Source: Alphaproteobacteria bacterium (lineage in GTDB: Bacteria > Pseudomonadota > Alphaproteobacteria > UBA6615). From it: 53,073 bases of DNA. Positions within the stretch are counted from its first letter, which is position 1, and each line of letters begins with the position of its first letter. The DNA lies in the NCBI GenBank assembly GCA_039980135.1, contig JBDXCV010000001.1, positions 138,914 through 191,986 on the forward strand. The letters are read 5' to 3'. Below are positions 1 to 8,133 of the stretch, one piece after another. The position numbers were made by a program, and so were the translations under genes. The notes under the pieces are model-generated. The model did no database searches, was not told the origin of the DNA, and saw only the letters and a program-made list of their open reading frames with translations.

Positions 1-126
1 GAGTTGGTCTACGCGGGCACCGACTGGGTCGACGAGCGATTGTCCCGGCGATCCATGCAGTTGATGGCCGAAGAGGCCATGCCCCGGGTCAATGCCGCGA
101 TCGGAAGTTCGAGGGCGGCTGAATAG
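1..126 (+). CDS. C-terminal fragment of a luciferase-like monooxygenase (partial)
   Basis: The reading frame is open from the first base and ends in TAG at 124-126, giving the last 41 residues of a protein whose start lies outside the window. The tail contains the run LMAEEAMPRVNAAI, which resembles the usual end of luciferase-like (LLM class) flavin-dependent oxidoreductases, where the final helix reads approximately F/MAEEVMPR. It converges on the carboxypeptidase gene with only 17 bases between the two stops. With so few residues the family call is an inference; the reading frame itself is well supported by codon usage and by the lack of any competing gene. A second, complete LLM protein lies at 51131-52372. 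Confidence 0.55.
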   Translation, partial: ELVYAGTDWVDERLSRRSMQLMAEEAMPRVNAAIGSSRAAE

Positions 127-143
127 CGGCGCCAACCGGCCGG

Positions 144-1430
144 TCAGCGAACCACCTGTGCCAGCTGGATATCACCGTTCGGGGTGACCATCGCGCAGGC
201 CGATCCGGCGCTCCGCAATTGCCGGCAGATATTGCGGGCCTTGTCCTGTTCCATGCCCACGATGCGCGCGCGGAACAGGGTCGTGCCCTTGCTCTCCAGC
301 GGCAGAATTTCGATGGTCGCCGTCGCGGGTAGCCCACGCAGCCTTTGAGAGACCTGTCCCGCGGCCAGATGGGCGCGGCTGTAGCCCTTGAAGGCGCCGA
401 CCTGGACGCCCCAGTCGAGAATACCGCCGCCATCGTCGCTGACGCTTCCCGGCGTGTTCACTGTAACGGGCACGGTGGCCAGCGCGAGGCGCGGCGCCGC
501 GGTATCCGGTGTTCGTCCCGGAATCGCGGGCTTCGATACGGGCAGGGCGGCAAATGTGGAATTGGACTGCGCCCGGCCCCAGGAGCGATTCAGCAGGGAG
601 GCCATATGGGTATCGCGCGACTGGCCCGTCTTGCCGCCGAAGACAACGCCGATCAGCCGGACGCCATTGCGCTCGGCGGACGCAACCAGATTAAAGCCCG
701 AGGCACGGATATAGCCGGTCTTGATGCCGTCCATGCCGTCATAGGTCTTCAGCAGCTTGTTGTGATTGCTGTAGGTCCTTTTCCCGTACTGGAAGGTCAG
801 ATCCGAGAAATGTGCGTATTGGTTGGGGAAGCGGTCGAGCATCGCCTTGCCGAGAACGGCCATGTCGCGGGCCGTGCTGAGCTGGCCGCGGTTGGGCAAG
901 CCGGACGCATTCTTGAAGGTCGTGCGGCGCATGCCGATCTCGCGTGCACGTTTTGTCATCATCTGGGCGAACTTGATCTCGGTGCCGCCGATCGCTTCGG
1001 CGACCACGGTCGCGACATCATTGGCCGACTTCACCGAAAGCGCCCCGATCGCCGCTTCGACCGTGATGGTCTGGCCGACCTTCAGGCCGAGCTTGGACGG
1101 CGCCTGGCCCGCTGCGCGCCGTGATACCGGCAGCGCCTGGTCGAGCTTCAGTTTCCCGTTCTCAAGGGCTTCGAAGACCATGAAGAGTGTCATGATCTTG
1201 GTGAGCGATGCCGGGAAATTGCGTGTGTCCGCGTTGCGCGCGTGGAAGACCTCGCCGCTTTGCGCGTCCATCACGAAGGAGGCATAGCCGGCCTGTGCCG
1301 GCTGGGCCGCAAGCAGGGCTGCCGCCGCGAACAGCCCCATCGCAAGGGCACGGGACGGGAATCGCCAGACATGCGCGCACATATTGCGGAACGCAATCCG
1401 TCCATCGCCGCAACCAAATAACGTGCCCAT
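144..1430 (-). CDS. D-alanyl-D-alanine carboxypeptidase (PBP5/6, DacF type) with C-terminal SPOR domain
   Basis: A periplasmic serine peptidase that trims the terminal D-Ala from peptidoglycan stem peptides. The three penicillin-binding motifs are present in order: SLTK (S75-K78), SAN (S135-N137) and KTG (K237-G239). A hydrophobic signal segment at about residues 27-47 ends in AQA. Residues about 345-428 form a SPOR-like repeat (WGVQVGAF near its start), a domain that binds denuded septal glycan, so the enzyme probably works at the division site. ATG at 1430 is chosen because GGGAAG lies 8 bases upstream; an internal ATG at 1382 has no ribosome-binding site. Length is 428 residues. The divergent intergenic region holds GANTC sites and palindromes described separately. 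Confidence 0.9.
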   Translation of the reverse strand: MGTLFGCGDGRIAFRNMCAHVWRFPSRALAMGLFAAAALLAAQPAQAGYASFVMDAQSGEVFHARNADTRNFPASLTKIMTLFMVFEALENGKLKLDQALPVSRRAAGQAPSKLGLKVGQTITVEAAIGALSVKSANDVATVVAEAIGGTEIKFAQMMTKRAREIGMRRTTFKNASGLPNRGQLSTARDMAVLGKAMLDRFPNQYAHFSDLTFQYGKRTYSNHNKLLKTYDGMDGIKTGYIRASGFNLVASAERNGVRLIGVVFGGKTGQSRDTHMASLLNRSWGRAQSNSTFAALPVSKPAIPGRTPDTAAPRLALATVPVTVNTPGSVSDDGGGILDWGVQVGAFKGYSRAHLAAGQVSQRLRGLPATATIEILPLESKGTTLFRARIVGMEQDKARNICRQLRSAGSACAMVTPNGDIQLAQVVR

Positions 1431-1452
1431 CAACAATCTTCCCGGTCAATTT

Positions 1453-1463
1453 TTTCAATTGAA
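1453..1463. promoter_or_regulatory. Palindromic site sharing its core with the MarR operator at 21881
   Basis: TTTCAATTGAA lies 23 bases upstream of the carboxypeptidase start. The same 11 bases form the core of the perfect palindrome GTTTCAATTGAAAC in front of the marR gene at 21860. A shared core suggests the MarR protein could also act here. This is inferred from two sites only. Confidence 0.35.
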
Positions 1464-1493
1464 TCAATGTGATTCTAGTGAATGTACCGAATC
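1461..1493. promoter_or_regulatory. Cluster of three GANTC (CcrM-type) methylation sites
   Basis: GAATC at 1461-1465, GATTC at 1471-1475 and GAATC at 1489-1493 sit within 33 bases between divergent genes. The first two are also the arms of a perfect inverted repeat, GAATCA-ATG-TGATTC (1461-1475). GANTC is the target of the alphaproteobacterial cell-cycle methylase CcrM and is read by GcrA. The methylase gene is not in the window, so function is inferred. Confidence 0.45.
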
Positions 1494-1514
1494 CATGTAA
1501 ATAGCATCATGGAA

Positions 1515-1530
1515 TTAAGTCATCACTAAC
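1515..1530 (+). promoter_or_regulatory. CtrA-like site, one mismatch (TTAA-N7-CTAAC)
   Basis: TTAA at 1515-1518, seven bases, then CTAAC at 1526-1530. The CtrA consensus is TTAA-N7-TTAAC, so the second half has one mismatch. It lies 30 bases upstream of the lipoprotein start at 1560 and next to the GANTC cluster. Single imperfect sites can occur by chance. Confidence 0.3.
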
Positions 1531-1559
1531 CATATTGAAAAGTGATGCAGCGAGGAATT

Positions 1560-2213
1560 ATGCGCCGATTAACCCTCACAACCATTGCAGTCCTGGGGCT
1601 TGCCGCCTGTACCACTTTTAAGGGCTCGGTCGATAATCCCGTTGAACGATCGCTGACCTGGTTCAGTTATGTCGCGGGCGACGATATTCGCACCGCCTGT
1701 GCGGCGAACTCCCCCGATCAGTACAGATTTGTCTACAACGGCGTCTATGAGCGCCAGATCCGGGCTTATGATCTGCGCCTGGGTGCGGACGGTGCGGCGC
1801 TAACCTCGCGGGCGCGCAACGCAGCGGGGAATGTCCTCAACTTCCAGCTCCGCAGTCCGCTCAGCCCCTGGGAACTGCGCCGCTCGGATGTGCAGCTGAC
1901 ACCCGCCGATACGTCGGCGATCGTCGAAGGGCTCTCCAGGGATGTGGCAGCCGCGCCGGAATCGGCGGGCCAACGCCTTCGAAGCAACAAGTTCTATTGG
2001 ACGGTCGCCGCATGTCAGTCAGGGACGTTCCGGTTGCACGCGTTCGAGCAGGACCGGGTCGAGATCGAGTCGCTGGCGTTTCGCAAGCCCCTGCTTGCCC
2101 ATGACAAGACCGAGGTTAAAATTCTTGAAGCCGAACAAATTGAGGGCTTTGCCGACAATGCGTTCGAGATCAGAATAAACCGGACCGGCGACGGGATCGT
2201 CGGTCAGTTCTAG
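1560..2213 (+). CDS. Small lipoprotein of unknown function
   Basis: A 217-residue protein whose N-terminus, MRRLTLTTIAVLGLAAC, is a typical lipoprotein signal ending in the lipobox LAAC, so the mature protein should start at the acylated Cys17 and be anchored in a membrane. ATG at 1560 is preferred because the purine-rich AGGAA lies just upstream and because a longer start (GTG 1542) would add residues before the signal peptide. No catalytic motif or named family is recognised. Cys pairs and alternating polar segments suggest a compact periplasmic domain. It is divergent from the carboxypeptidase, with which it shares a promoter region, so an envelope role is plausible but unproven. Confidence 0.75.
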   Translation: MRRLTLTTIAVLGLAACTTFKGSVDNPVERSLTWFSYVAGDDIRTACAANSPDQYRFVYNGVYERQIRAYDLRLGADGAALTSRARNAAGNVLNFQLRSPLSPWELRRSDVQLTPADTSAIVEGLSRDVAAAPESAGQRLRSNKFYWTVAACQSGTFRLHAFEQDRVEIESLAFRKPLLAHDKTEVKILEAEQIEGFADNAFEIRINRTGDGIVGQF

Positions 2214-2275
2214 GGCCGTGGTTTTCATTGGATTTGTTCGCGCGCGGTCGGACTGCATTTATCGGAGTTGAGGCG

Positions 2276-3106
2276 ATGACATTGTTGAGGCGCGAGGATT
2301 ACCCGGATCAGTTGCCGCGGCCGGAGGCTGTGCTGGAGTATCAGCAGTTGCTCTGGGACAAGAGCCGGGACATCGAGGGCACGGACATTGCCTGGGGCGA
2401 TGATATCTATCAGCGGGTCTCGATATATCCGGCGCCCGAGCCCAACGGCGATGTATTCGCGTTCATCCATGGCGGGCGCTGGACGAGCGGTCACAAGGAG
2501 GCCATGGCCTTCATGGCGCCGGGCTTCCATGCGGCAGGGATCACCTTCGCGAGCCTCGGTCACCGCCTGGCACCGGCCAAGTATGAGGACGGGTTCCCGG
2601 ACCTTTGCAACGGACTGGCGTGTCTTTCCGCCAATGTTGATCGTGTCGGCGGCAATCCGCAGCGGATTTTCATCGGTGGGCACTCATCGGGCGGGCATTA
2701 TGCGGCCCAGCTCGCCGTCACGCGCGACTGGCAGGCCCGCCACGGTCTGTCGCGAGACGTGATAAAGGGCTGTCTGCCGATCTCCGGTGTCTACGATGTC
2801 TCCTCGGACGCCGATTTCGACGACTGGCCGCCGCCCTGTTTGGGCGAAGGTGACGATGGGCATGAGAAGAGTCCGCTGTATCGGATCGCCGAGGTGCCGC
2901 CGCCGTTTCTGGTGACATGGGGCAGCGAGGACTATCCGTTTCTGATTCCCCAGGCCAAGGCATTTGCGCAAGCCATCACCGACGGGAAGGGGGAAGCGGA
3001 TACTCTGGAAATTCCCGGGAAAACCCATTTCACGGTACTGGGTGACGGGGCCGACCCGGCCGGCGCATGGAATAAGCGCGCCGTGAACTGGATATCCCAG
3101 CACTAG
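2276..3106 (+). CDS. Alpha/beta hydrolase, kynurenine formamidase/arylesterase-like
   Basis: A 276-residue cytoplasmic serine hydrolase. The oxyanion-hole motif HGG is at residues 65-67, the nucleophile elbow GHSSGG has Ser137, and the C-terminal region has the acid in WGSEDYP and the catalytic His in GKTHF. The HGG plus GHSSGG arrangement is typical of the hormone-sensitive-lipase/kynurenine-formamidase branch. No tryptophan catabolic genes are adjacent, so the substrate cannot be assigned. ATG at 2276 is used because GGAG lies 8 bases upstream; a TTG at 2228 is in frame but has poor context. The gene starts 62 bases after the lipoprotein and may be cotranscribed with it. Confidence 0.8.
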   Translation: MTLLRREDYPDQLPRPEAVLEYQQLLWDKSRDIEGTDIAWGDDIYQRVSIYPAPEPNGDVFAFIHGGRWTSGHKEAMAFMAPGFHAAGITFASLGHRLAPAKYEDGFPDLCNGLACLSANVDRVGGNPQRIFIGGHSSGGHYAAQLAVTRDWQARHGLSRDVIKGCLPISGVYDVSSDADFDDWPPPCLGEGDDGHEKSPLYRIAEVPPPFLVTWGSEDYPFLIPQAKAFAQAITDGKGEADTLEIPGKTHFTVLGDGADPAGAWNKRAVNWISQH

Positions 3107-3221
3107 AATCCGACGGCAATAATGGTGTTGAAACGTCCCCGCGTGTGCCGTGGGGCGACGCTTGGACAGCGATAATATATCACTAAATCAAATAGATACC
3201 GCGTGTGCGAATAAAAAATGG

Positions 3222-3230
3222 TGCACTGCA
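3222..3230. promoter_or_regulatory. Candidate PhaR operator 1 (TGC-N3-GCA)
   Basis: TGCACTGCA, a TGC-N3-GCA dyad. PhaR, the PHA-responsive repressor of phasin genes in alphaproteobacteria, binds CTGC-N3/4-GCAG or TGC-rich dyads. This copy lies just upstream of a TTGACA element. Binding is inferred. Confidence 0.45.
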
Positions 3231-3240
3231 ATATTTTTTA

Positions 3241-3269
3241 TTGACATCACCTGCCCACACTCCCATATT
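3241..3269 (+). promoter_or_regulatory. Candidate sigma-70 promoter of the phasin gene
   Basis: A consensus -35 TTGACA at 3241-3246 is followed after 17 bases by CATATT (3264-3269), a 4 of 6 match to the -10 consensus. The element is flanked by the two TGC-N3-GCA dyads, as expected for a repressed phasin promoter. Confidence 0.5.
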
Positions 3270-3279
3270 CACGTCATGT

Positions 3280-3288
3280 TGCGTTGCA
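3280..3288. promoter_or_regulatory. Candidate PhaR operator 2 (TGC-N3-GCA)
   Basis: TGCGTTGCA, followed by G, so TTGC-GTT-GCAG differs from the CTGC-N3-GCAG consensus at one base. It falls just downstream of the predicted -10, where a bound repressor would block transcription. A perfect 10-base palindrome ATAACGTTAT follows at 3291-3300. Confidence 0.45.
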
Positions 3289-3339
3289 GCATAACGTTAT
3301 AAACAGGACTTGGTTCGAACGTTTCCCGGTCCTCGGCGC

Positions 3340-3359
3340 ATGTGCACCGATATGCACAT
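3340..3359. repeat. Inverted repeat in the phasin leader
   Basis: ATGTGCA (3340-3346), six bases, TGCACAT (3353-3359): a perfect 7-base inverted repeat 19 bases before the phasin ATG. It could be a further operator or an RNA hairpin that affects translation. Confidence 0.4.
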
Positions 3360-3378
3360 AAACGAAAGGAAGTCAGTT

Positions 3379-3915
3379 ATGGCCACCACGAAAAAGACTG
3401 GTGCGGCAAACGCGGCTCAGGAAACCCTGGAATCCGTTGCTGCCACGCAGAAAAAGACGATTGAAGACGCCGTTCAGGCCGGCACCGAGGCCTTCGCCAA
3501 GGGTTACGAGCAGTTCTACACGAGCGCCCGTGAGCAGATGGACAAGGCACAGAAGTCCGCCATGGAGAACATGGATCAGCTGAGCGATGCCAGCCGCGAG
3601 AATGCCGAGGCGCTGGTCGTTTCGGGCAACATCTTCGCCAAGGGTTTCGAGATCGTCGGCAAGGAATTCGCCGCTTACGCGGAAAAGACGATCGAAGCCA
3701 ACATGGCTGCGGCACAGAAGCTCGGTGCGGTTAAGAACCCGCAGGAGTTCATGGACCTCCAGACCAAGCTCGCGAAGGCTGCGTTCGAAGATTTCGTCGC
3801 CGAATCCGCCAAGCTGCAGGACCTGTCGGTCAAGGTTTCCAACGAAGCCGCACAGCCTCTGAACGAGCGCCTCAACAAGGTCGTTGAGACGTTCTCCAAG
3901 ACAATCGCCGCGTAA
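3379..3915 (+). CDS. Phasin family protein (PHA granule surface protein)
   Basis: A 178-residue, Lys/Ala/Glu-rich, wholly helical protein of the phasin 2 type, which coats polyhydroxyalkanoate granules and controls their size and number. The central block reading FEIVGKEFAAYAEKTIEAN is characteristic. There are no membrane segments or signal peptide, consistent with a cytoplasmic granule protein. ATG at 3379 is chosen because AAAGGA lies upstream and the N-terminus MATTKKTG is lysine-rich as usual; in-frame codons further upstream (from 3310) run through the regulatory region. No PHA synthase or depolymerase lies in the window. The upstream region has a promoter and two possible PhaR sites. 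Confidence 0.88.
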   Translation: MATTKKTGAANAAQETLESVAATQKKTIEDAVQAGTEAFAKGYEQFYTSAREQMDKAQKSAMENMDQLSDASRENAEALVVSGNIFAKGFEIVGKEFAAYAEKTIEANMAAAQKLGAVKNPQEFMDLQTKLAKAAFEDFVAESAKLQDLSVKVSNEAAQPLNERLNKVVETFSKTIAA

Positions 3916-3941
3916 TTCTCCTCCCTTTACGACGGCGTTTC

Positions 3942-3975
3942 GACGGCCCGGCCCAGTATTTCTGGCCGGGCCGTC
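3942..3975 (+). terminator. Hairpin downstream of the phasin gene
   Basis: GACGGCCCGGCC (3942-3953), ten-base loop, GGCCGGGCCGTC (3964-3975): a perfect 12-base stem 26 bases after the phasin stop. No T-run follows, so it may stop transcription weakly or act as an mRNA 3-prime stabiliser. Confidence 0.6.
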
Positions 3976-4104
3976 ACCGTTTCCGGGCCTTGCCTTTCGC
4001 GGCGGCCCTCCTCAAATATCTGGATAAGTGCGCCACACGCATTCACGAACGTGCGTGGCTCGGCTACAATGTCGTATGCGTGAAAAAGGATATTTGAACT
4101 TAAG

Positions 4105-4503
4105 ATGTTAAGCAGTCTCAACGTGTTGCTGGAAAATCCCGGCGTCGGACCACGCGCGTCGGATGATGATTCCGGTGATTCCGACGATGCAATCGGCGGC
4201 GACGGCGATAACAGCACCGGTATTGCGACCAAGACCCGGGCAAAGACGAAGAAACCGTCGATGTACAAGGTCTTGATGCTGAATGACGATTACACGCCGA
4301 TGGAATTCGTCGTGCTGGTGCTGGAGAAGTTTTTCGAGAAGCAGCATGAGGAAGCCATCAAGATCATGCTGCACGTCCACCAGAAGGGCGTCGGCATATG
4401 TGGTGTGTTTACCTATGAGGTGGCCGAGACCAAGGTCACGCAAGTGATGGATTTTGCGCGCAAGCATGAGCATCCGTTGCAATGCACGCTGGAAAAGGAA
4501 TAA
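4105..4503 (+). CDS. clpS: ATP-dependent Clp protease adaptor ClpS
   Basis: The N-recognin of the bacterial N-degron pathway: it binds proteins that start with Leu, Phe, Trp or Tyr and delivers them to ClpA. The conserved core runs from about residue 53 ([16 protein letters not shown]) to the end. LNDD supplies the Asn and Asp that hold the substrate amino group, the following Met of TPMEF matches the gatekeeper Met40 of E. coli, and His in MLHVHQKG matches the second binding residue. The acidic, disordered N-terminal 50 residues are the extension that enters the ClpA pore. Length 132. ATG at 4105 has only a distant AAGGA, so the exact start is less sure. clpA follows after 62 bases. Confidence 0.93.
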   Translation: MLSSLNVLLENPGVGPRASDDDSGDSDDAIGGDGDNSTGIATKTRAKTKKPSMYKVLMLNDDYTPMEFVVLVLEKFFEKQHEEAIKIMLHVHQKGVGICGVFTYEVAETKVTQVMDFARKHEHPLQCTLEKE

Positions 4504-4565
4504 CGCGCGACTAATTGATGTTGAACCGGATGACGAAGCCCTGACGCAGAAGGTACCCTTCGCAA

Positions 4566-6935
4566 ATGCTGTCTCAGAACTTGGAACAATCGCTGCACCG
4601 TGCCCTGGCGCTCGCCAATGAGCGGCACCACGAATACGCCACGCTGGAGCATCTTCTGCTCTCGCTGACCGAAGACCAGGATGCAGTTGCCGTGTTGCGG
4701 GCCTGCGGTGTCGATATCGACCACCTGCGCCGGGATCTTTCCCAGTATATCGATGAGGAATTGTCGAGCCTGATCACCAGCCGGACGGAGGAATCCAAGC
4801 CGACGGCCGGGTTCCAGCGTGTCCTCCAGCGGGCCGCGATCCACGTCCAGTCGTCCGGCCGGGAAGAGGTCACGGGTGCGAACGTGCTGGTCGCCATCTT
4901 CTCCGAACGCGAAAGCCATGCCGTGTATTTCCTGCAGCAGCAGGAGATGACCCGGCTGGATGCCGTCAATTATATCTCCCACGGCATCGCCAAGGTGCCG
5001 GGCCAGGAAGACAATCGTGCCGTGCGCGGCGCCGACGAGGAGGAACTCGACAGCGAGGCGACGATCAAGAAGGGCCAGGAGGCGCTGGGCGCCTATTGCG
5101 TCAATCTCAACCAGAAAGCCGAGGACGGGGACATCGACCCGCTGATCGGCCGCGAACTCGAAGTCGAGCGCACGATCCAGATTCTCGCCCGCCGGACCAA
5201 GAACAACCCGCTCTATGTGGGCGATCCGGGCGTCGGCAAGACGGCCATCGCGGAAGGCCTGGCCAAGCGCATCGTCGAGGGCAGTGTGCCCGAGGTCCTG
5301 GCCGATGCGACGATCTTCGCGCTGGATATGGGGGCGTTGCTCGCCGGCACGCGCTATCGCGGCGACTTCGAGGAACGGCTCAAGGCGGTGATGAACGAGC
5401 TCGAGGAGACCGAAGGTGCCGTGCTGTTCATTGACGAGATACACACCGTGATCGGCGCCGGCGCCACGTCGGGTGGCGCCATGGACGCGTCGAACCTGCT
5501 GAAACCGGCACTCGCCGGCGGCAAGCTGCGCTGCATCGGGTCGACCACCTACAAGGAATACCGGAACTATTTTGAGAAGGACCGGGCGCTGGTGCGCCGG
5601 TTCCAGAAGATCGATGTCTATGAGCCGTCGGTTGAAGATACGGTCAAGATTCTTCGCGGCCTGAAGCCCTATTACGAAGAGCATCATGATATCCGCTACA
5701 CCGAGCAGGCGATCCGGACCGCGGTCGAGCTCTCGGCGCGCTATATCAATGACCGCAAGCTGCCCGACAGCGCCATCGACGTGATCGACGAGACCGGGGC
5801 GGCCCAGGCGTTGCTCACGCCGTCGAAGCGCAAGAAGACCGTTGGCGTAAAGGACGTGGAGGCCGTGGTCGCCAAGATCGCGCGCATCCCGCCGAAATCC
5901 GTCAGCCGCGACGACAAGACCGCGCTGGAGAATCTCGAACGTGACCTGAAGACGATGGTGTTCGGCCAGGACAAGGCGATCACCGCGCTGTCGAGTGCGA
6001 TCAAGCTGGCCCGCGCGGGCCTGCGCGAACCCGAGAAGCCCATCGGGGCCTATCTGTTCTCCGGCCCCACGGGTGTCGGCAAGACTGAAGCGGCGCGCCA
6101 GCTCGCCCATTCACTGGGCGTCGAGCTCACGCGCTTCGACATGTCGGAATATATGGAACGCCACTCGATCTCGCGCCTGATCGGCGCGCCGCCGGGCTAT
6201 GTCGGCTTCGATCAGGGTGGTCTGCTGACGGACGCGGTCGACCAGCACCCCCACCAGGTGCTGCTGCTCGACGAGATCGAGAAGGCGCATCCCGATCTGT
6301 TCAACATCCTGCTGCAGGTGATGGATTACGGGAAGCTAACCGACCATAACGGCAAGAATGTCGATTTCCGTAACGTCATCCTGATCATGACGACCAACGC
6401 GGGCGCGGCCGACATGGCGAAGCCCGCCATGGGCTTCGGCTCCGAGACCCGGGAGGGCGAGGACGAGGAGGCGATCAACCGACTGTTCACGCCGGAGTTC
6501 CGTAACCGCCTCGATGCGGTCATCGGCTTCAACAACCTCTCGCCCGACGTCATGGGCAAGGTGGTCGAGAAGTTCGTCATTCAGCTGGAGGCCCAGCTCG
6601 ACGACCGCAACGTCTCCATCGTACTCGACGATGACGCGCGCGAGTGGCTGGCCAAGAAGGGTTACGATCCGAAATTCGGCGCGCGGCCGCTGGCCCGGGT
6701 GATTCAGGAGAGTCTCAAACAGCCGCTGGCCGAGGAGTTGCTGTTCGGCAAGTTGACCAAGGGCGGCACCGTGCGGGTCGGCGTCAAGGATGACGCGCTG
6801 ACGTTCGACCTCGAGAACGACAAGCCATCCGGGAAAGACGGTGGTTCCGGCAAGCCGAAGCGCAAGCGCAAGAGGCCGAATACCGATGGATCCGGTGGTG
6901 GCGGCGACAAGGAGCCCGCGCTCGTCGAGAAGTAA
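4566..6935 (+). CDS. clpA: ATP-dependent Clp protease ATP-binding subunit ClpA
   Basis: A 789-residue AAA+ unfoldase that feeds substrates to ClpP. The Clp N-domain (residues 1-145) docks ClpS. The first AAA module has Walker A GDPGVGKT at 219-226 and Walker B VLFIDE near 287-291; the second has GPTGVGKT at 500-507 and [10 protein letters not shown]. The pore segment [13 protein letters not shown] is present. The ClpP-docking loop reads KPAMGFGSE, so MGF replaces the usual IGF/IGL tripeptide. The C-terminus carries a 30-residue Lys/Arg- and Gly-rich tail not seen in the E. coli protein. It is cotranscribed with clpS and followed by an intrinsic terminator. Confidence 0.95.
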   Translation: MLSQNLEQSLHRALALANERHHEYATLEHLLLSLTEDQDAVAVLRACGVDIDHLRRDLSQYIDEELSSLITSRTEESKPTAGFQRVLQRAAIHVQSSGREEVTGANVLVAIFSERESHAVYFLQQQEMTRLDAVNYISHGIAKVPGQEDNRAVRGADEEELDSEATIKKGQEALGAYCVNLNQKAEDGDIDPLIGRELEVERTIQILARRTKNNPLYVGDPGVGKTAIAEGLAKRIVEGSVPEVLADATIFALDMGALLAGTRYRGDFEERLKAVMNELEETEGAVLFIDEIHTVIGAGATSGGAMDASNLLKPALAGGKLRCIGSTTYKEYRNYFEKDRALVRRFQKIDVYEPSVEDTVKILRGLKPYYEEHHDIRYTEQAIRTAVELSARYINDRKLPDSAIDVIDETGAAQALLTPSKRKKTVGVKDVEAVVAKIARIPPKSVSRDDKTALENLERDLKTMVFGQDKAITALSSAIKLARAGLREPEKPIGAYLFSGPTGVGKTEAARQLAHSLGVELTRFDMSEYMERHSISRLIGAPPGYVGFDQGGLLTDAVDQHPHQVLLLDEIEKAHPDLFNILLQVMDYGKLTDHNGKNVDFRNVILIMTTNAGAADMAKPAMGFGSETREGEDEEAINRLFTPEFRNRLDAVIGFNNLSPDVMGKVVEKFVIQLEAQLDDRNVSIVLDDDAREWLAKKGYDPKFGARPLARVIQESLKQPLAEELLFGKLTKGGTVRVGVKDDALTFDLENDKPSGKDGGSGKPKRKRKRPNTDGSGGGGDKEPALVEK

Positions 6936-6958
6936 TTCGTTTAACGGCGAATAAGTGG

Positions 6959-6986
6959 AAAGGGCGGGCTTCGGTCCGCCCTTTTT
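6959..6986 (+). terminator. Intrinsic terminator of clpS-clpA
   Basis: AAAGGGCGG (6959-6967) pairs with CCGCCCTTT, with a TTCG loop, and a T5 run at 6982-6986. Confidence 0.85.
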
Positions 6987-7010
6987 CGTTGAAGCGTTCC
7001 CCGCGCCTAT

Positions 7011-7040
7011 AAAAACGGGGCGGCCGTGGGCCGCCCCGTT
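7011..7040 (-). terminator. Intrinsic terminator of the orphan TRAP binding-protein gene
   Basis: AACGGGGCGGCC (7014-7025), loop GTG, GGCCGCCCCGTT (7029-7040): a perfect 12-base stem. Read on the minus strand it is followed by TTTTT (complement of 7011-7015), just after the stop at 7063. Confidence 0.85.
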
Positions 7041-7062
7041 CAAACGCTCAAATAAACGTGGG

Positions 7063-8133
7063 TTATTTGATGACGTATTCGTGGGCCGGTGTCGCACCGT
7101 TCTTCTTGGCAAGCTCCATGAGCCGCTTGAAGGTGGCCTTGCCGGGATATCCCTGGTCTTCGTACTCCTGCGCCTTCTGGTTGACCCAGGGCTCGATCGC
7201 ACGGGCCATCTTGGTCCGCTCGGCGGGGTCGAGGTCGCGTACCGTCACGCCTTGCTTGCGCAGGTTGTCGAGCGCGGAGGTGAACTTGGCAACACCCTCA
7301 TCTTCAACGGCCTTACCGTATACGAGAACCTCTTCTTCGATGATCTTCTGGATCTCCGGCGGAATCTTGGACCAGGTGTCGAGGTTGACCGTGAGCGGGT
7401 AGATCAGCGTCGAGCCCCAACCCATCGTCGTGTAGTACTTCGCGACTTCGCCGAACTTGAAGCCGTAGTAGGGGGCCGGGAAGATGACCATGCCCTTGTA
7501 CACGCCTGACTGCAGCGCGTTGTAGGCTTCGTTCAGGTTGGTCTGGACCTTCGCCGCACCGGCGTAGTCGAGCCAGGGAAGGTTCGGACCGGCGGCGCCG
7601 ACCTTCACGCCCTTGAGCTCTTCCATCTTGGTCCACGGAAATGTGGTGCCCAGGCCGTAATCGTCGAACGCGCCGCCGCCCAGATACTTCTGGTTATAGG
7701 TTTCGAACACCTTGTAGAAGTAGTCGAACTCCTGCTGAACCTGGCGCGTCGTCGGCCCCATGATCCGGGGATCGCCCGAGATGAATGGATTGAAGTAATT
7801 GAGGTTGTGGACGAACAGCTTGGTGGGCTCGAAGGCGGAGGTCATCGAGCCGAAGTCGACCAGGCCTTTTTGGGTCGATTCGAGAACTTCGAAGAGGTTG
7901 GCGAGCGTGCCGCCATAGCCCTCGATAAAGCGAACCTTGTGGTCGGTCTCGGCCGCCACGCGCTTTGTGACGTTCGGGACAAACGTCTTCTGAATCTGGT
8001 TGACGGTTGACAGCGGCGCGGCCGGATGGCCGGCAGCGATACGGAACGTGAAATTGTCAGCTTGTGCCGTCGTCGAGGCGATCAGCCCAGCCGCGGCGCA
8101 GGCGCCCAATTTCCAGAAAGATTTCGAGATCAT
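7063..8133 (-). CDS. TRAP transporter substrate-binding protein, DctP family (orphan)
   Basis: A 356-residue periplasmic solute receptor for a sodium- or proton-driven TRAP transporter. A signal peptide (about residues 1-24, ending TTAQA) precedes the mature start DNFTFRIAAGHP. The long connecting-helix region and the segment YNALQSGVYKGMVIF match the DctP fold, where an Arg or equivalent polar group near the middle binds the carboxylate; the conserved Arg is not obvious, so the ligand is uncertain. ATG 8133 is preceded by GGGGGAG; a longer in-frame start at 8298 would put 55 residues before the signal peptide. No permease genes are adjacent, so it must share a permease encoded elsewhere. A strong terminator follows. 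Confidence 0.82.
   Translation of the reverse strand: MISKSFWKLGACAAAGLIASTTAQADNFTFRIAAGHPAAPLSTVNQIQKTFVPNVTKRVAAETDHKVRFIEGYGGTLANLFEVLESTQKGLVDFGSMTSAFEPTKLFVHNLNYFNPFISGDPRIMGPTTRQVQQEFDYFYKVFETYNQKYLGGGAFDDYGLGTTFPWTKMEELKGVKVGAAGPNLPWLDYAGAAKVQTNLNEAYNALQSGVYKGMVIFPAPYYGFKFGEVAKYYTTMGWGSTLIYPLTVNLDTWSKIPPEIQKIIEEEVLVYGKAVEDEGVAKFTSALDNLRKQGVTVRDLDPAERTKMARAIEPWVNQKAQEYEDQGYPGKATFKRLMELAKKNGATPAHEYVIK

Noticed and set aside
345-1124. Long open frames antisense to the carboxypeptidase gene
   Set aside because: They are frame shadows of a gene with clear motifs and have low-complexity Arg/Pro content; the same applies to many antisense frames elsewhere, such as those opposite clpA, nrdJ, parC and the acylase.
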